The notes under the pieces: generated by a model
Databases searched by the model: none
Told to the model about the DNA's origin: nothing
The model's input: only the letters and a program-made list of their open reading frames with translations
Origin: Rhodanobacteraceae bacterium
GTDB taxonomy: Bacteria > Pseudomonadota > Gammaproteobacteria > Xanthomonadales > Rhodanobacteraceae
NCBI GenBank assembly: GCA_003142815.1
Contig: PLNP01000015.1
Span: 1 to 64,000 of the forward strand
Length of the DNA: 64,000 bases
Reading direction: 5' to 3'
Shown: positions 10,369 to 18,874 of the stretch, one piece after another
Layout: every line of letters begins with the position of its first letter
Numbering within the stretch: the stretch's first letter is position 1
Position numbers and translations under genes: made by a program

Positions 10369-11112
10369 ATGTTGACTTCAGGTTCTATCGACACCACCGC
10401 AGCCGCTTTCGAGAGCGCAGGCTTCACGCAGGCATCGCCTTCGGCGACAGATGCACGGCCAGCTTTTCGTTCCGCGCTTGCGCGCGCGCGTCGCGATGAT
10501 GCCGCACTCGCCGATGTGCTGCGTCATCCGGGCATCTGGCGCCGCGGCACGCAACCGGCTCTCGCAACCGACACCCAGCCAACCGGCCTCACCGAACTCG
10601 ATGCACTGCTGCCGGGCGGTGGCTGGCCGCGCGGCGCGCTCAGCGAAATCCTGATCGAGCAGGACGGCATCGGCGAATGCAGCCTGGTGCTGCCTGCACT
10701 GGCCGCGCTGACGCAGGCGCGCAAACGCGTGGCGCTGATCGCACCACCCTATATTCCTTACGCGCCAGCGCTGGCTGCGGCCGGCATCGATCTCGCCCAA
10801 CTCGTGCATATCGACACGAGCGCCGCGGATACGCACTGGACGGCCGAACAATGCCTGCGCGCTGGCTGTTGCGGCGCCGTGCTGAACTGGCTACCGAACG
10901 CCGACTATCGCCAACTGCGTCGCCTGCAGCTTGCCGCCGAAACCGGCGCGGCCATCGGCTTCGTGTTTCGTCCGCTGGGTGCGGCAAGTCAGAGCAGCCC
11001 GGCCGCACTGCGCCTGCAGGTCACCACTTCGGGAAATGGACCGCACATCGAGATCCTGAAATGCCGCGGACGGCTTGGCGGCAGCCCCCAAGCGATCCGG
11101 CTGCGCGCCTGA
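10369..11112 (+). CDS. imuA: translesion synthesis-associated protein ImuA
   Basis: A 247-residue RecA/SulA-like protein that works with ImuB and DnaE2 in error-prone repair. Recognisable blocks are LRHPGIWRRG (about 51), PTGLTELDALLPGGGWPRGA (about 70) and ALIAPPYIPYAPALAAAGID. It starts 7 bases after the lexA stop and ends 16 bases before imuB, so it is an operon member. The N-terminal 40 residues are low in conservation. No inserted repeat is seen in it, unlike the two genes that follow. Confidence 0.85.
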   Translation: MLTSGSIDTTAAAFESAGFTQASPSATDARPAFRSALARARRDDAALADVLRHPGIWRRGTQPALATDTQPTGLTELDALLPGGGWPRGALSEILIEQDGIGECSLVLPALAALTQARKRVALIAPPYIPYAPALAAAGIDLAQLVHIDTSAADTHWTAEQCLRAGCCGAVLNWLPNADYRQLRRLQLAAETGAAIGFVFRPLGAASQSSPAALRLQVTTSGNGPHIEILKCRGRLGGSPQAIRLRA

Positions 11113-11128
11113 TCGTATCGAGGGATGC

Positions 11129-12787
11129 GTGCTCTGGACCTGCCTGCGGTTTCCGCAACTGGCGCTGGATGCGGTCCGCGTCGACACGAACGCGCAACCT
11201 TTCGAGGAAGACTTGAAATTGCCGTCATCCCGGCCCTTCGACGGGCTCAGGACAGGCCAGGCTTCACCCGAGCCGGCACCCAGCGTCTTGTCTTCACGGC
11301 CGTTCGCGGTCATCGACGGCCCACTACAGCGCCGGCGGATCATGCTCGCCAATGCGCCCGCGGAAATAGCGGGTGTCCGCGCCGGTCAGCCGTTGACGGC
11401 GGCGCAGGTGCTGTGCCCTCGCCTCTGTGTAACGCCGCGCGATGAAGCAGCAGAGCGCCAGGCACTTGAGTCGCTTGCTGCCTTAGCCTATCGCTTCAGT
11501 GCCGAAATCAACATCGCCACGCCCGATAGCGTGTTCGTCGAAGTCGGCGCAAGCCTGGCTTTGTTCGGAGGATGGCCCGCGCTGGAACGACGATTGCGCA
11601 GCGAACTCGATGCGTTTGGATTCGCGTTTTCGCTCGCCGCGGCACCGACTGCGGCTGGCGCACGCGTGCTCGCGACGCACGCGGACGGCATCGCAATCCC
11701 CACGATCGCGCTGCTCGCGAACGCACTCGGCGCCGTGCCACTCGCTGCCAGTGGTTTCGATGCGAAGACAATCGCCGCGTTGCAAGGCATGGGTTTCCGC
11801 GACCTGCATGATCTTTTCCGCCTGCCGCGCGCGGAACTCGCACGGCGTATCGGGCCGGGTACGCTCGATCATCTCGACTGCATGCGCGGTCTCGCCGCCG
11901 AAGCGCTGCCACGCTATCAGCCGGCGGATCGGTTCCAACGTCGTATCGAATTTTCGTTCGGCATCGAATCGCAGACCGCACTCGTGTTTCCGCTGCAACG
12001 ACTGATTCGCGAACTCGCCACCTTCCTGATCGCACGCGACGGCGGCGTGCAGCATTTCGCGCTCGTGCTCGGCCACGAACGCGGCGCCAGCACGCGCGTC
12101 GAGGTCGGCCTGATCGCGCCGCAACGCGACGCTGCGGCGTTGTTCGACCTCGCGCGCGTGAGGCTCGAACGCATCGAACTGCCGGCTCCCGTACATGCCT
12201 TGACTCTGCGTGCCGACGACCTGCCGCCGCTGTGTCCATTGCACCACGATCTCTTTGAAAGCAATCGCCACGAGGAACTTGACTGGCCGGCGCTGGCCGA
12301 GCGCCTGCGCGCGCGGCTCGGCGACGAAGCCTTGCGGAGTCTGCGCTGCGCCGCCGATCACCGCCCCGGACGCGCGTGGCAATTCGTTTCGGTCATCGAA
12401 GCTCCTTCCGAAAATTCTCGTAGGAGCAGCTTCAGCCGCGATGCTTTTTCTTCCCGCATTCCGAACAAGAGCATCGCGGCTGAAGCCGCTCCTACAAAAG
12501 CAGACGCTCGTCGCCGTGCAGCCGCGAATGTTTCGGTCGGGAGCGCCTCAAAAATGCGACCGTTCTGGCTGCTACGGCGGCCGATTCCCTTGCGTGGCGC
12601 ACCCGCACGCGTACTCGCCGGTCCCGAGCGCATCGAGAGCGGCTGGTGGGACGATCACGACCAACGCCGCGATTACTACATCGTCGAAACACGCAGCGGC
12701 CAGCGTGCATGGGCATTCGTCGAAGCCAGCTCGTCGGTCGACGCCGGCACCATGTCGCACTGGACCCTGCACGGCTGGTTCGCATGA
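11129..12787 (+). CDS. imuB: ImuB, Y-family-like polymerase homologue of the SOS mutasome, carrying two in-frame repeats
   Basis: A 552-residue protein that bridges the beta clamp, ImuA and DnaE2; ImuB homologues are catalytically inactive Y-family relatives. The start is GTG 11129 (after GAGGG), giving the family start MLWTCLRFPQLALDAV. The body (AGQPLTAAQVLCPRLCV, GFRDLHDLFRLPRAELARR) and the end (LAGPERIESGWWDD, RDYYIVETRSGQRAWAFVE) are typical. Two stretches are foreign. Residues about 30-60 come from a dispersed repeat (11217-11300), and residues about 430-457 from a GTAG palindrome (12420-12495). Both leave the frame open and fall between conserved blocks, in likely surface loops or linkers. 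The stop overlaps the next ATG (ATGA). Confidence 0.85.
   Translation: MLWTCLRFPQLALDAVRVDTNAQPFEEDLKLPSSRPFDGLRTGQASPEPAPSVLSSRPFAVIDGPLQRRRIMLANAPAEIAGVRAGQPLTAAQVLCPRLCVTPRDEAAERQALESLAALAYRFSAEINIATPDSVFVEVGASLALFGGWPALERRLRSELDAFGFAFSLAAAPTAAGARVLATHADGIAIPTIALLANALGAVPLAASGFDAKTIAALQGMGFRDLHDLFRLPRAELARRIGPGTLDHLDCMRGLAAEALPRYQPADRFQRRIEFSFGIESQTALVFPLQRLIRELATFLIARDGGVQHFALVLGHERGASTRVEVGLIAPQRDAAALFDLARVRLERIELPAPVHALTLRADDLPPLCPLHHDLFESNRHEELDWPALAERLRARLGDEALRSLRCAADHRPGRAWQFVSVIEAPSENSRRSSFSRDAFSSRIPNKSIAAEAAPTKADARRRAAANVSVGSASKMRPFWLLRRPIPLRGAPARVLAGPERIESGWWDDHDQRRDYYIVETRSGQRAWAFVEASSSVDAGTMSHWTLHGWFA
11217..11290 (+). repeat. dispersed 'CCCTTCGACGGGCTCAGG' repeat inside imuB
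   Basis: The text GGCCCTTCGACGGGCTCAGG-ACAGGCCAGGCTTCACCCG matches, with a few changes, the repeat at 63945-64000 (GGCCCTTCGACAAGCTCAGG-GCAGGCCGGGCTTCGCCCG). A weaker relative lies at about 13128-13160 before dnaE2. Here it is read in frame as part of ImuB (SSRPFDGLRTGQASPEPA). Confidence 0.7.
12420..12495. repeat. GTAG-type palindrome inside imuB
   Basis: A 25-base arm at 12420-12444 (beginning GTAGGAGCAGCTTCAGCCGC) faces a 25-base arm at 12471-12495 (ending GCTGAAGCCGCTCCTAC). They match at 24 of 25 positions around a 26-base loop. The whole element is 76 bases and is translated without a stop as part of ImuB. Confidence 0.85.
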
Positions 12788-13167
12788 AACCGGTCAAACC
12801 GCCGAAACGCCGGCACCTGCGCGCGCCGGTCGAACCGGATCTTCCCGAAGCAGGCATTGGCAACGATCCGCGCAGCGCGTTGCACAAGATGCGGCGCCAC
12901 GAAGCGATCGATCCGGCCAGTAACGATCCCGGCGAATATGCCTCATGGAATATTCGGAGTCGCAGCCGTGGCGCGCACATCGGGCAAAGCGATGATGCCG
13001 GGACTCCGAACGAACACCATCTCCACCCAACCCCTCGCGCATCCTGCGCTCGCAAGCCCGGTCTGCACGTCCCTGTGCAACCGTTCGCCGGCGCGCGGCA
13101 GTGCCGCGCGAAATCCTGGCTCACCCCCTTCGACAACGCCCGGGACAGGCTTGAAGGGAAGGACTGA
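12784..13167 (+). CDS. hypothetical protein between imuB and dnaE2, possibly a displaced DnaE2 N-terminus
   Basis: The ATG overlaps the imuB stop (ATGA) and the stop lies 5 bases before the dnaE2 GTG. The first 55 or so codons (MKPVKPPKRRHLRAPVEPDL and on to DPGEYASWN) use the same GC-biased codons as real genes here, whereas the last 60 look like random or repeat text. It may be a separate small coupled protein. It may also be the original N-terminal extension of DnaE2, cut off by repeat insertion near 13128-13160. I do not recognise a domain. Confidence 0.4.
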   Translation: MKPVKPPKRRHLRAPVEPDLPEAGIGNDPRSALHKMRRHEAIDPASNDPGEYASWNIRSRSRGAHIGQSDDAGTPNEHHLHPTPRASCARKPGLHVPVQPFAGARQCRAKSWLTPFDNARDRLEGKD

Positions 13168-13171
13168 AGTC

Positions 13172-16100
13172 GTGTCGACTCGCTTGCCGTCAATTTCGCG
13201 CTATGCGGAACTGCATTGCCTGTCGAACTTCTCGTTCCAGCGTGGCGCGTCGAGCGCGCGCGAGTTGTTCGAGCGCGCAAAAAAACTCGGCTACGCCGCG
13301 CTCGCGATCACCGACGAATGCTCGCTCGCCGGCATCGTGCGCGCGCTCGAAGCCTCCGACGAAACCGGCGTCGCGTTGATCGTCGGCACCGAAGTGCAGC
13401 TGGCCGACGGCCCGAAACTCGTGCTGCTCGCGAAGAACCAGGACGGCTATTCCGACATCTGCAAGCTGATCACGACAGGCCGCCGATGCAGTGCGAAAGG
13501 TGAATACCGGTTGACCCGCGCGGATGCAGAGCAACTCGGCAATGGCGTGCTGGTGGTGTGGGTTCCTGGAAGAAATTCCGAAGATCGAAGGGGCGAAGCA
13601 GCTTTCCACAATCGCTTTCCCGACTGCGACGAGGCGTCCGGCCCCCTTCCGCCTTCGGTAGGCGGAAGGGGGGCGTCGGAGCAGGAATGCAGCCGGAACG
13701 ATCATCATCGAACGCTTGTGAATGCGGAGGTTCATGGCGAGCTCACGCTCGACAATCACGCCGCCTGGGTCACGCAGTACTTCGTCGGCCGGGCGTGGCT
13801 CGCCGTCGAACTGCATTGCGGCCCGGACGATGCCGCCGCGCTGGCCGAACTGCGTGCGCTCGGCGCGCGCCACGGATTACCGCTGGTCGCGTCCGGTGAC
13901 GTGCACATGCATGTGCGGCGGCGGCGCGCGTTGCAGGACGTAATGACCGCGATCCGTCTCGGCCGAACGGTCGTCGAAGCGGGTCACGGGCTGTTCCCGA
14001 ACGGTGAACGGCACCTGCGGCGCATCGATGATCTCGCATCGATCTATCCGCCGGACCTGATCGCCGAAACGCTGCGCATCGCAGCGCCTTGCACGTTCGA
14101 CCTGCGCCAGTTGAATTACGAATATCCGCACGAACTGGTGCCCAATGGGCTCGATGCCAGCGACTATCTGCGCGAGCTGACCTACGCCGGGGCGGCCAGG
14201 CATTGGCCCGATGGCATTCGGGACGATGTGAGGGTGCAGGTCGAAAAGGAACTGGCCCTGATCCGGGACGTTGGCTACGAACACTTCTTCCTGACCGTCG
14301 AGGATATCGTCCGCTGGGCGCGTAACCAGGAACCGCCGATCCTCTGCCAGGGCCGCGGTTCGTCGGCGAATTCGGCGGTCTGCTATTGCCTCGGCATCAC
14401 CGCGGTCGATCCCGAGAACGGCAACCTGTTGTTCGAGCGCTTCCTGTCGAAGGAACGCGATGAGCCGCCGGACATCGATGTCGATTTCGAGCACGAACGC
14501 CGCGAGGAAGTGATCCAGTACGTATTCGGCAAATACGGACGCGGACGTGCCGCGCTGGCTGCAACCGTCATCAGTTATCGCGGCAAGAGCGCGGTGCGCG
14601 ACATCGGCCGTGCGCTCGGCTTGCCGGAGGATCAGCTCGACGGATTGACCAGCCTGTTCTCGCGCGTGCGCAGCGGCCAGTCACTCGGCGACTGGCTGCG
14701 CGAACACGGCTTCGATCCGGGTAATCGCGTGCTGCATCGCCTGTTCGCGCTCGCGAGCGAAATCCAGGGCTTCCCGCGCCATCTCTCGCAGCATGTCGGC
14801 GGCTTCGTGATTTCAGAACATCCCCTGCACCATCTCGTGCCGGTCGAGAACGCGTCGATGCACGATCGCACGATCATCCAGTGGGACAAGGATGATCTTG
14901 AAACGATGAAGCTGCTCAAGGTCGATTGCCTCGCGCTCGGCATGCTCACCTGTCTGCGTCGGTGCCTCGATCTGCTGCATCGGCATGGCCTGTGGAATCA
15001 TCCGACCATCGGAACCCGTCCGGTCCTGGCCGACATTCCATTGAACGATGACAAGGACGTTTACGACATGATCTGCCGGGCCGAAACGGTCGGCGTGTTC
15101 CAGATCGAATCACGCGCACAGATGTCGATGCTGCCGCGCCTTCGACCACAGACGTATTACGACCTTGTCGTGGAAATCGCGATCATTCGGCCAGGACCCA
15201 TCCAGGGCAACATGGTGCATCCGTATCTGCGGCGCCGCCAGGGACTCGAGGCCATCGATTATCCGCAATCGAAGTTCGAGCGCGCCTCAGGGACTGACAC
15301 ATCACGCGTCAAGGACGTGCTGGAACGCACGCTTGGCGTGCCGATCTTCCAGGAACAGGTCATGAAACTGGTCCAGGTCGTCGCCGATTTCACGCCCGGC
15401 GAGGCCGATCAGCTGCGCCGCGCGATGGCGGCATGGAAGCGACGCGGCGGACTCGATTCGTTCCACGACAAGATCCAGTGCGGCATGCGCGCGAACGGCT
15501 ATTCCGACGAATATTTCGAGCGCATCTTCGAGCAGATCAAGGGCTTCGGCGAATACGGCTTCCCCGAATCGCACTCGGCGAGTTTCGCGCACCTCGCCTA
15601 CACGTCCTCGTGGCTGAAGCATTATCACCCGGCCGCGTTCACCTGCGCACTGCTGAATTCGCAACCGATGGGCTTCTACCAGCCGTCGCAGCTGATCCAG
15701 GATGCGCAGAGACATGACGTGCAGGTTTTGCCGGTCGATGTCACGACGAGCGAATGGGATTGCACGCTGGAGAGGGAGCATGTCGCGCTCCGCCTCGGTC
15801 TGCGCCAAGTGCGAGGACTATCGAAAGACCTCGCCGTACGCCTCGTCACCGCACGCAACGAAGCGCCATTTCGCGACGTCGCCGACATGACGCGTCGCGC
15901 ACGCGTCAGCGCGCCTGAGCGTGCATGCCTCGCCGACGCCGGCGCCTTGCAGACTCTCAGCGGCCATCGCTACCGCGCGCGCTGGGAGAGCGCCGGCGCG
16001 GAACTGCCGCTACCGGTTCTCGAATACGCGACGATCACCGAAACGCAGGTTCCGCTGCGGCGGCCTTCACTGCGCGAGGACGTGATGACCGACTACGCGA

Positions 16101-16489
16101 CGCTCGGCCTGTCGCTGATTCGCCACCCGTTGTCGCTGATCCGTGACCAGCTTGAACAACGTCGCGTCTCGCCAGCAAGCGCGACGCTGGACACGGCAAA
16201 CCGCGGAAAGCCGCTGCGCTGCGCCGGTCTCGTCACCGTGCGCCAGCATCCGGGCACCGCGAAGGGCGTCACCTTCGTCACGCTCGAAGACGAAACGGGT
16301 CAAGTCAACATCGTGGTCTGGCGCGCGCTGGCGCAAAAGCAGCATCGCGTTCTGCTCGAATCGATCGTGATGGGCGTCTATGGCGTGCTCGAGGCAAACG
16401 ACGGGGTGCATCATTTGATCGCGAAGCGCCTCTACGACTTCAGCGCGCTATTGCCGGAGTTTTCGTTTGCGTCGCGCGATTTCCACTGA
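13172..16489 (+). CDS. dnaE2: error-prone DNA polymerase III alpha-like subunit DnaE2 (ImuC)
   Basis: A 1105-residue C-family polymerase, the catalytic part of the ImuA-ImuB-DnaE2 mutasome. The start GTG 13172 gives RYAELHCLSNFSFQRGASS, the standard PHP-domain start; AAGGA lies about 10 bases upstream. The catalytic aspartates lie in PPDIDVDFEHERRE (about 435). The tail after about 1010 is the OB-fold region (GLVTVRQHPGTAKGVTFVTL). About 50 residues between VLVVWVPG and HAAWVTQYF (13560-13740) have no place in the family and include a perfect 12-bp hairpin repeat. The frame is kept. Confidence 0.88.
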   Translation: MSTRLPSISRYAELHCLSNFSFQRGASSARELFERAKKLGYAALAITDECSLAGIVRALEASDETGVALIVGTEVQLADGPKLVLLAKNQDGYSDICKLITTGRRCSAKGEYRLTRADAEQLGNGVLVVWVPGRNSEDRRGEAAFHNRFPDCDEASGPLPPSVGGRGASEQECSRNDHHRTLVNAEVHGELTLDNHAAWVTQYFVGRAWLAVELHCGPDDAAALAELRALGARHGLPLVASGDVHMHVRRRRALQDVMTAIRLGRTVVEAGHGLFPNGERHLRRIDDLASIYPPDLIAETLRIAAPCTFDLRQLNYEYPHELVPNGLDASDYLRELTYAGAARHWPDGIRDDVRVQVEKELALIRDVGYEHFFLTVEDIVRWARNQEPPILCQGRGSSANSAVCYCLGITAVDPENGNLLFERFLSKERDEPPDIDVDFEHERREEVIQYVFGKYGRGRAALAATVISYRGKSAVRDIGRALGLPEDQLDGLTSLFSRVRSGQSLGDWLREHGFDPGNRVLHRLFALASEIQGFPRHLSQHVGGFVISEHPLHHLVPVENASMHDRTIIQWDKDDLETMKLLKVDCLALGMLTCLRRCLDLLHRHGLWNHPTIGTRPVLADIPLNDDKDVYDMICRAETVGVFQIESRAQMSMLPRLRPQTYYDLVVEIAIIRPGPIQGNMVHPYLRRRQGLEAIDYPQSKFERASGTDTSRVKDVLERTLGVPIFQEQVMKLVQVVADFTPGEADQLRRAMAAWKRRGGLDSFHDKIQCGMRANGYSDEYFERIFEQIKGFGEYGFPESHSASFAHLAYTSSWLKHYHPAAFTCALLNSQPMGFYQPSQLIQDAQRHDVQVLPVDVTTSEWDCTLEREHVALRLGLRQVRGLSKDLAVRLVTARNEAPFRDVADMTRRARVSAPERACLADAGALQTLSGHRYRARWESAGAELPLPVLEYATITETQVPLRRPSLREDVMTDYATLGLSLIRHPLSLIRDQLEQRRVSPASATLDTANRGKPLRCAGLVTVRQHPGTAKGVTFVTLEDETGQVNIVVWRALAQKQHRVLLESIVMGVYGVLEANDGVHHLIAKRLYDFSALLPEFSFASRDFH
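13642..13672. repeat. hairpin repeat inside dnaE2
   Basis: CCCCCTTCCGCC (13642-13653) and GGCGGAAGGGGG (13661-13672) are perfect 12-bp arms around a 7-base loop. They are read in frame as GPLPPSVGGRG. The element resembles the CCCTCTCCCC palindromes of intergenic regions in this window. Confidence 0.75.
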
Positions 16490-16506
16490 GCGCCGAAGAC
16501 GCCACG

Positions 16507-16575
16507 GTCGCGCTTGCAGCACTTCTACAGTGCGCTGTTCCTGTAGGAGCGGCCGCGCAGCCGCAGCCGTGGTCG
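16507..16575. repeat. GTAG-type repeat pair between dnaE2 and orn
   Basis: An arm ending CTAC (TCGCGCTTGCAGCACTTCTAC, to 16528) is followed by GTAGGAGCGGCCGCGCAGCC at 16543. It lies in the short convergent gap between dnaE2 and orn, where it may also act as a bidirectional mRNA end. Confidence 0.6.
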
Positions 16576-16583
16576 CGAACGCC

Positions 16584-17153
16584 TCACGGCGCTTCCAGCG
16601 TCCCCGCAAGCCGCCCCATGAACGGCCGGTAGTAGCGCAGCTCGGCGATCGAATCGCGCACGTCGCTGAGCGCGGTGTGCGCGGAGTTCTTGCTGAAACT
16701 GCGAGCGATTTCCGGCGCCCAGCGCCGCGACAGTTCCTTGATCGTCGAGACGTCGAGGTTGCGATAATGGAAATAGCGCTCCAGGCGCGGCATCAGCCGG
16801 TGCAGAAAACGGCGATCCTGGCAGATCGAGTTGCCGCACATCGGCGATTTTCCGGCGGGAATCCATTGCGAGAGAAATTCGACGGTCAGCGCCTCGGCGG
16901 TCGCGAGGTCGACGCTCGAATCGATGACGCGTTGCCAGAGGCCGGACTTGCGATGCTGGTTGCGGTTCCAGTCATCCATCGCCTCCAGCCGTTCGAGCGG
17001 ATGCCGAATCGCAAATTCGGGGCCGTCGGCGAGCGGATTCAAATCCTTGTCGGTAACGATCGTGGCGATCTCGATGATCGAGTCGCTGCCCGGATCGAGT
17101 CCGGTCATCTCCAGATCGATCCAGATCAGATTTTCGTCGTCCGGCACGCGCAT
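16584..17153 (-). CDS. orn: oligoribonuclease
   Basis: A 189-residue DEDDh 3'-5' exoribonuclease that degrades 2-5-mer RNAs and pGpG, the c-di-GMP breakdown product. The ExoI motif is [12 protein letters not shown] (D13, E15), ExoII lies around [13 protein letters not shown], and ExoIII is [14 protein letters not shown]. Length is normal for Orn. The start ATG 17153 faces sbcB, which is divergently transcribed 103 bases away. Confidence 0.93.
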   Translation of the reverse strand: MRVPDDENLIWIDLEMTGLDPGSDSIIEIATIVTDKDLNPLADGPEFAIRHPLERLEAMDDWNRNQHRKSGLWQRVIDSSVDLATAEALTVEFLSQWIPAGKSPMCGNSICQDRRFLHRLMPRLERYFHYRNLDVSTIKELSRRWAPEIARSFSKNSAHTALSDVRDSIAELRYYRPFMGRLAGTLEAP

Positions 17154-17255
17154 GCTTGTCCTTCCTCAAGTGGAGCGTGAGTCTAGGCAACCCGCGCCGC
17201 GTTTGAAAGACCTGGCGCGACGCAACGACGCCCGTGCCGCTATGCTGACCCCGCG

Positions 17256-18686
17256 ATGACACAGACTTTTCTCTGGCACGACTACGAAACCACCGGCACC
17301 GATCCGCGTCGCGATCGCGCCGCGCAGTTCGCTGCGATCCGCACGACCGCGGACCTGGAACCGATTGGCGAGCCGGTTTCGCTCTACTGCAAACCCGCGC
17401 CGGATGTACTGCCGCACCCCGAAGCGTGCCTGATCACCGGCATCACACCGCAACAGATGCTGCGAGAAGGCGTCATCGAAGCCGAGTTCGCCGCCGTCGT
17501 GCACGAGCAGATGGCCGAGTCGGGCACCTGCAACGTCGGCTACAACTCGCTGCGTTTCGACGACGAGTTCACGCGAAACCTGCTCTACCGCAACTTCCAT
17601 GATCCCTACGAGCGCGAGTGGAAGAACGGCAACTCGCGTTGGGACCTGATCGATCTGGCGCGACTGTGCTATGCGCTGCGCCCGGACGGCATCGAATGGC
17701 CGCGCCGCGACGACGGCACGCCGAGTTTCCGGCTCGAGCATCTCGCCAACGCGAACCACATCGAACAGCGCCGCGCGCACGATGCGGTATCGGACGTCGA
17801 GGCGTTGATCGGCTTCGCGCGCCTGATCCGCGTGCGCCAGCCGCGACTCTGGGAATTCTATTTCGGCTTGCGTCGCAAGCAGCGCGTGTTCGAGCTGCTC
17901 GACGTCGCGCGGATGACGCCGCTGGTGCATGTGTCGTCGCGCTATCCGGCCAGCCGCGGCTGCCTCGCACTGATCGCGCCGCTGGCGATGCACCCGACCC
18001 TGCCGAACGGAGTGATCGCCTACGATCTCGACGTCGATCCGACGCCCTTGCTCGAACTCGACGCCGACGACATCGCCGACCGCGTGTTCACCGCACGCGC
18101 GGATCTGCCCGAACACGTCGAACGCATTCCGCTGAAGACGATCCACGCAAACCGTTCGCCCGCGCTGGCGCCACTGAGCGCGCTGAAAGGCGTCGACACA
18201 GCGCGCATCGCGCTCGACCCGGACCGCGCGCTGAAGCATCTCGACGCACTGCGTGGTGCCGACGACCTCGTCGCGAAACTGCATGCGGTGTTCTCGCGCG
18301 GTGAAGCGCGCGCGGCCACGACCGAGCCGGAACTGGCGCTCTATGATGGCTTTCCGTCGGATGCCGACAAACGCCTGCTGCGCGCCGTACGCGAAACGCC
18401 ACCGGAACAGCTCGGCAGCCGCGCGTTTCCTTTCCGCGACGCGCGCTATCCGGAACTCCTGTTCCGCTACCGCGCGCGCAACTGGCCGGAAACACTCGAT
18501 GCCGAAGGGTGCGAACGCTGGGAAACCTTCCGTCGACACCGACTGGAAACCGCGACACCGCTGACGACTCTGACACTCGACGAATACTTCGCCGCGATCG
18601 CCGGCCTGCGCGCCGATCCTGCGCTGCCCCCCGCGCAGGTTCCGCTGCTCGACGCGCTTGAAAGTTGGGCCCGAGAGCTCTTGTAG
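17256..18686 (+). CDS. sbcB: exodeoxyribonuclease I
   Basis: A 476-residue 3'-5' single-strand DNA exonuclease acting in recombination and mismatch repair. DEDDh motifs are FLWHDYETTGTDPRRD (D9, E11), NVGYNSLRFDDEFTR and RRAHDAVSDVEALIGFA. The SH3-like and C-terminal helical domains complete a normal-length protein. The TAG stop at 18684-18686 is the TAG of a GTAG repeat that begins at 18683, so the repeat supplies the terminator codon. Confidence 0.93.
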   Translation: MTQTFLWHDYETTGTDPRRDRAAQFAAIRTTADLEPIGEPVSLYCKPAPDVLPHPEACLITGITPQQMLREGVIEAEFAAVVHEQMAESGTCNVGYNSLRFDDEFTRNLLYRNFHDPYEREWKNGNSRWDLIDLARLCYALRPDGIEWPRRDDGTPSFRLEHLANANHIEQRRAHDAVSDVEALIGFARLIRVRQPRLWEFYFGLRRKQRVFELLDVARMTPLVHVSSRYPASRGCLALIAPLAMHPTLPNGVIAYDLDVDPTPLLELDADDIADRVFTARADLPEHVERIPLKTIHANRSPALAPLSALKGVDTARIALDPDRALKHLDALRGADDLVAKLHAVFSRGEARAATTEPELALYDGFPSDADKRLLRAVRETPPEQLGSRAFPFRDARYPELLFRYRARNWPETLDAEGCERWETFRRHRLETATPLTTLTLDEYFAAIAGLRADPALPPAQVPLLDALESWARELL

Positions 18687-18874
18687 GAGCACCTAAAGAG
18701 GGTGCAAGCGGCGCAGCCGCGACAAGTCCTCCAGACCGCTACACAGGTCGCGCTTGCAGCGCTCCTACAAGAGGGCCACGCCTCGTATGAGCAGCGCAGC
18801 CGCGACCATACCCTCGCACGCGTCGGTTGCGCCGCACCTACAATGCACATCCACGTTCCTCTGGACACCTTTCC
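18683..18874. repeat. GTAG-type repeat cluster between sbcB and the DUF2461 gene
   Basis: GTAGGAGC at 18683 pairs with GCTCCTAC ending at 18768, with GCGGCGCAGCCGCGAC inside; a third partial unit (GCAGCGCAGCCGCGACC) follows at about 18791. The cluster fills the gap. Its first bases contain the sbcB stop codon. Confidence 0.75.
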
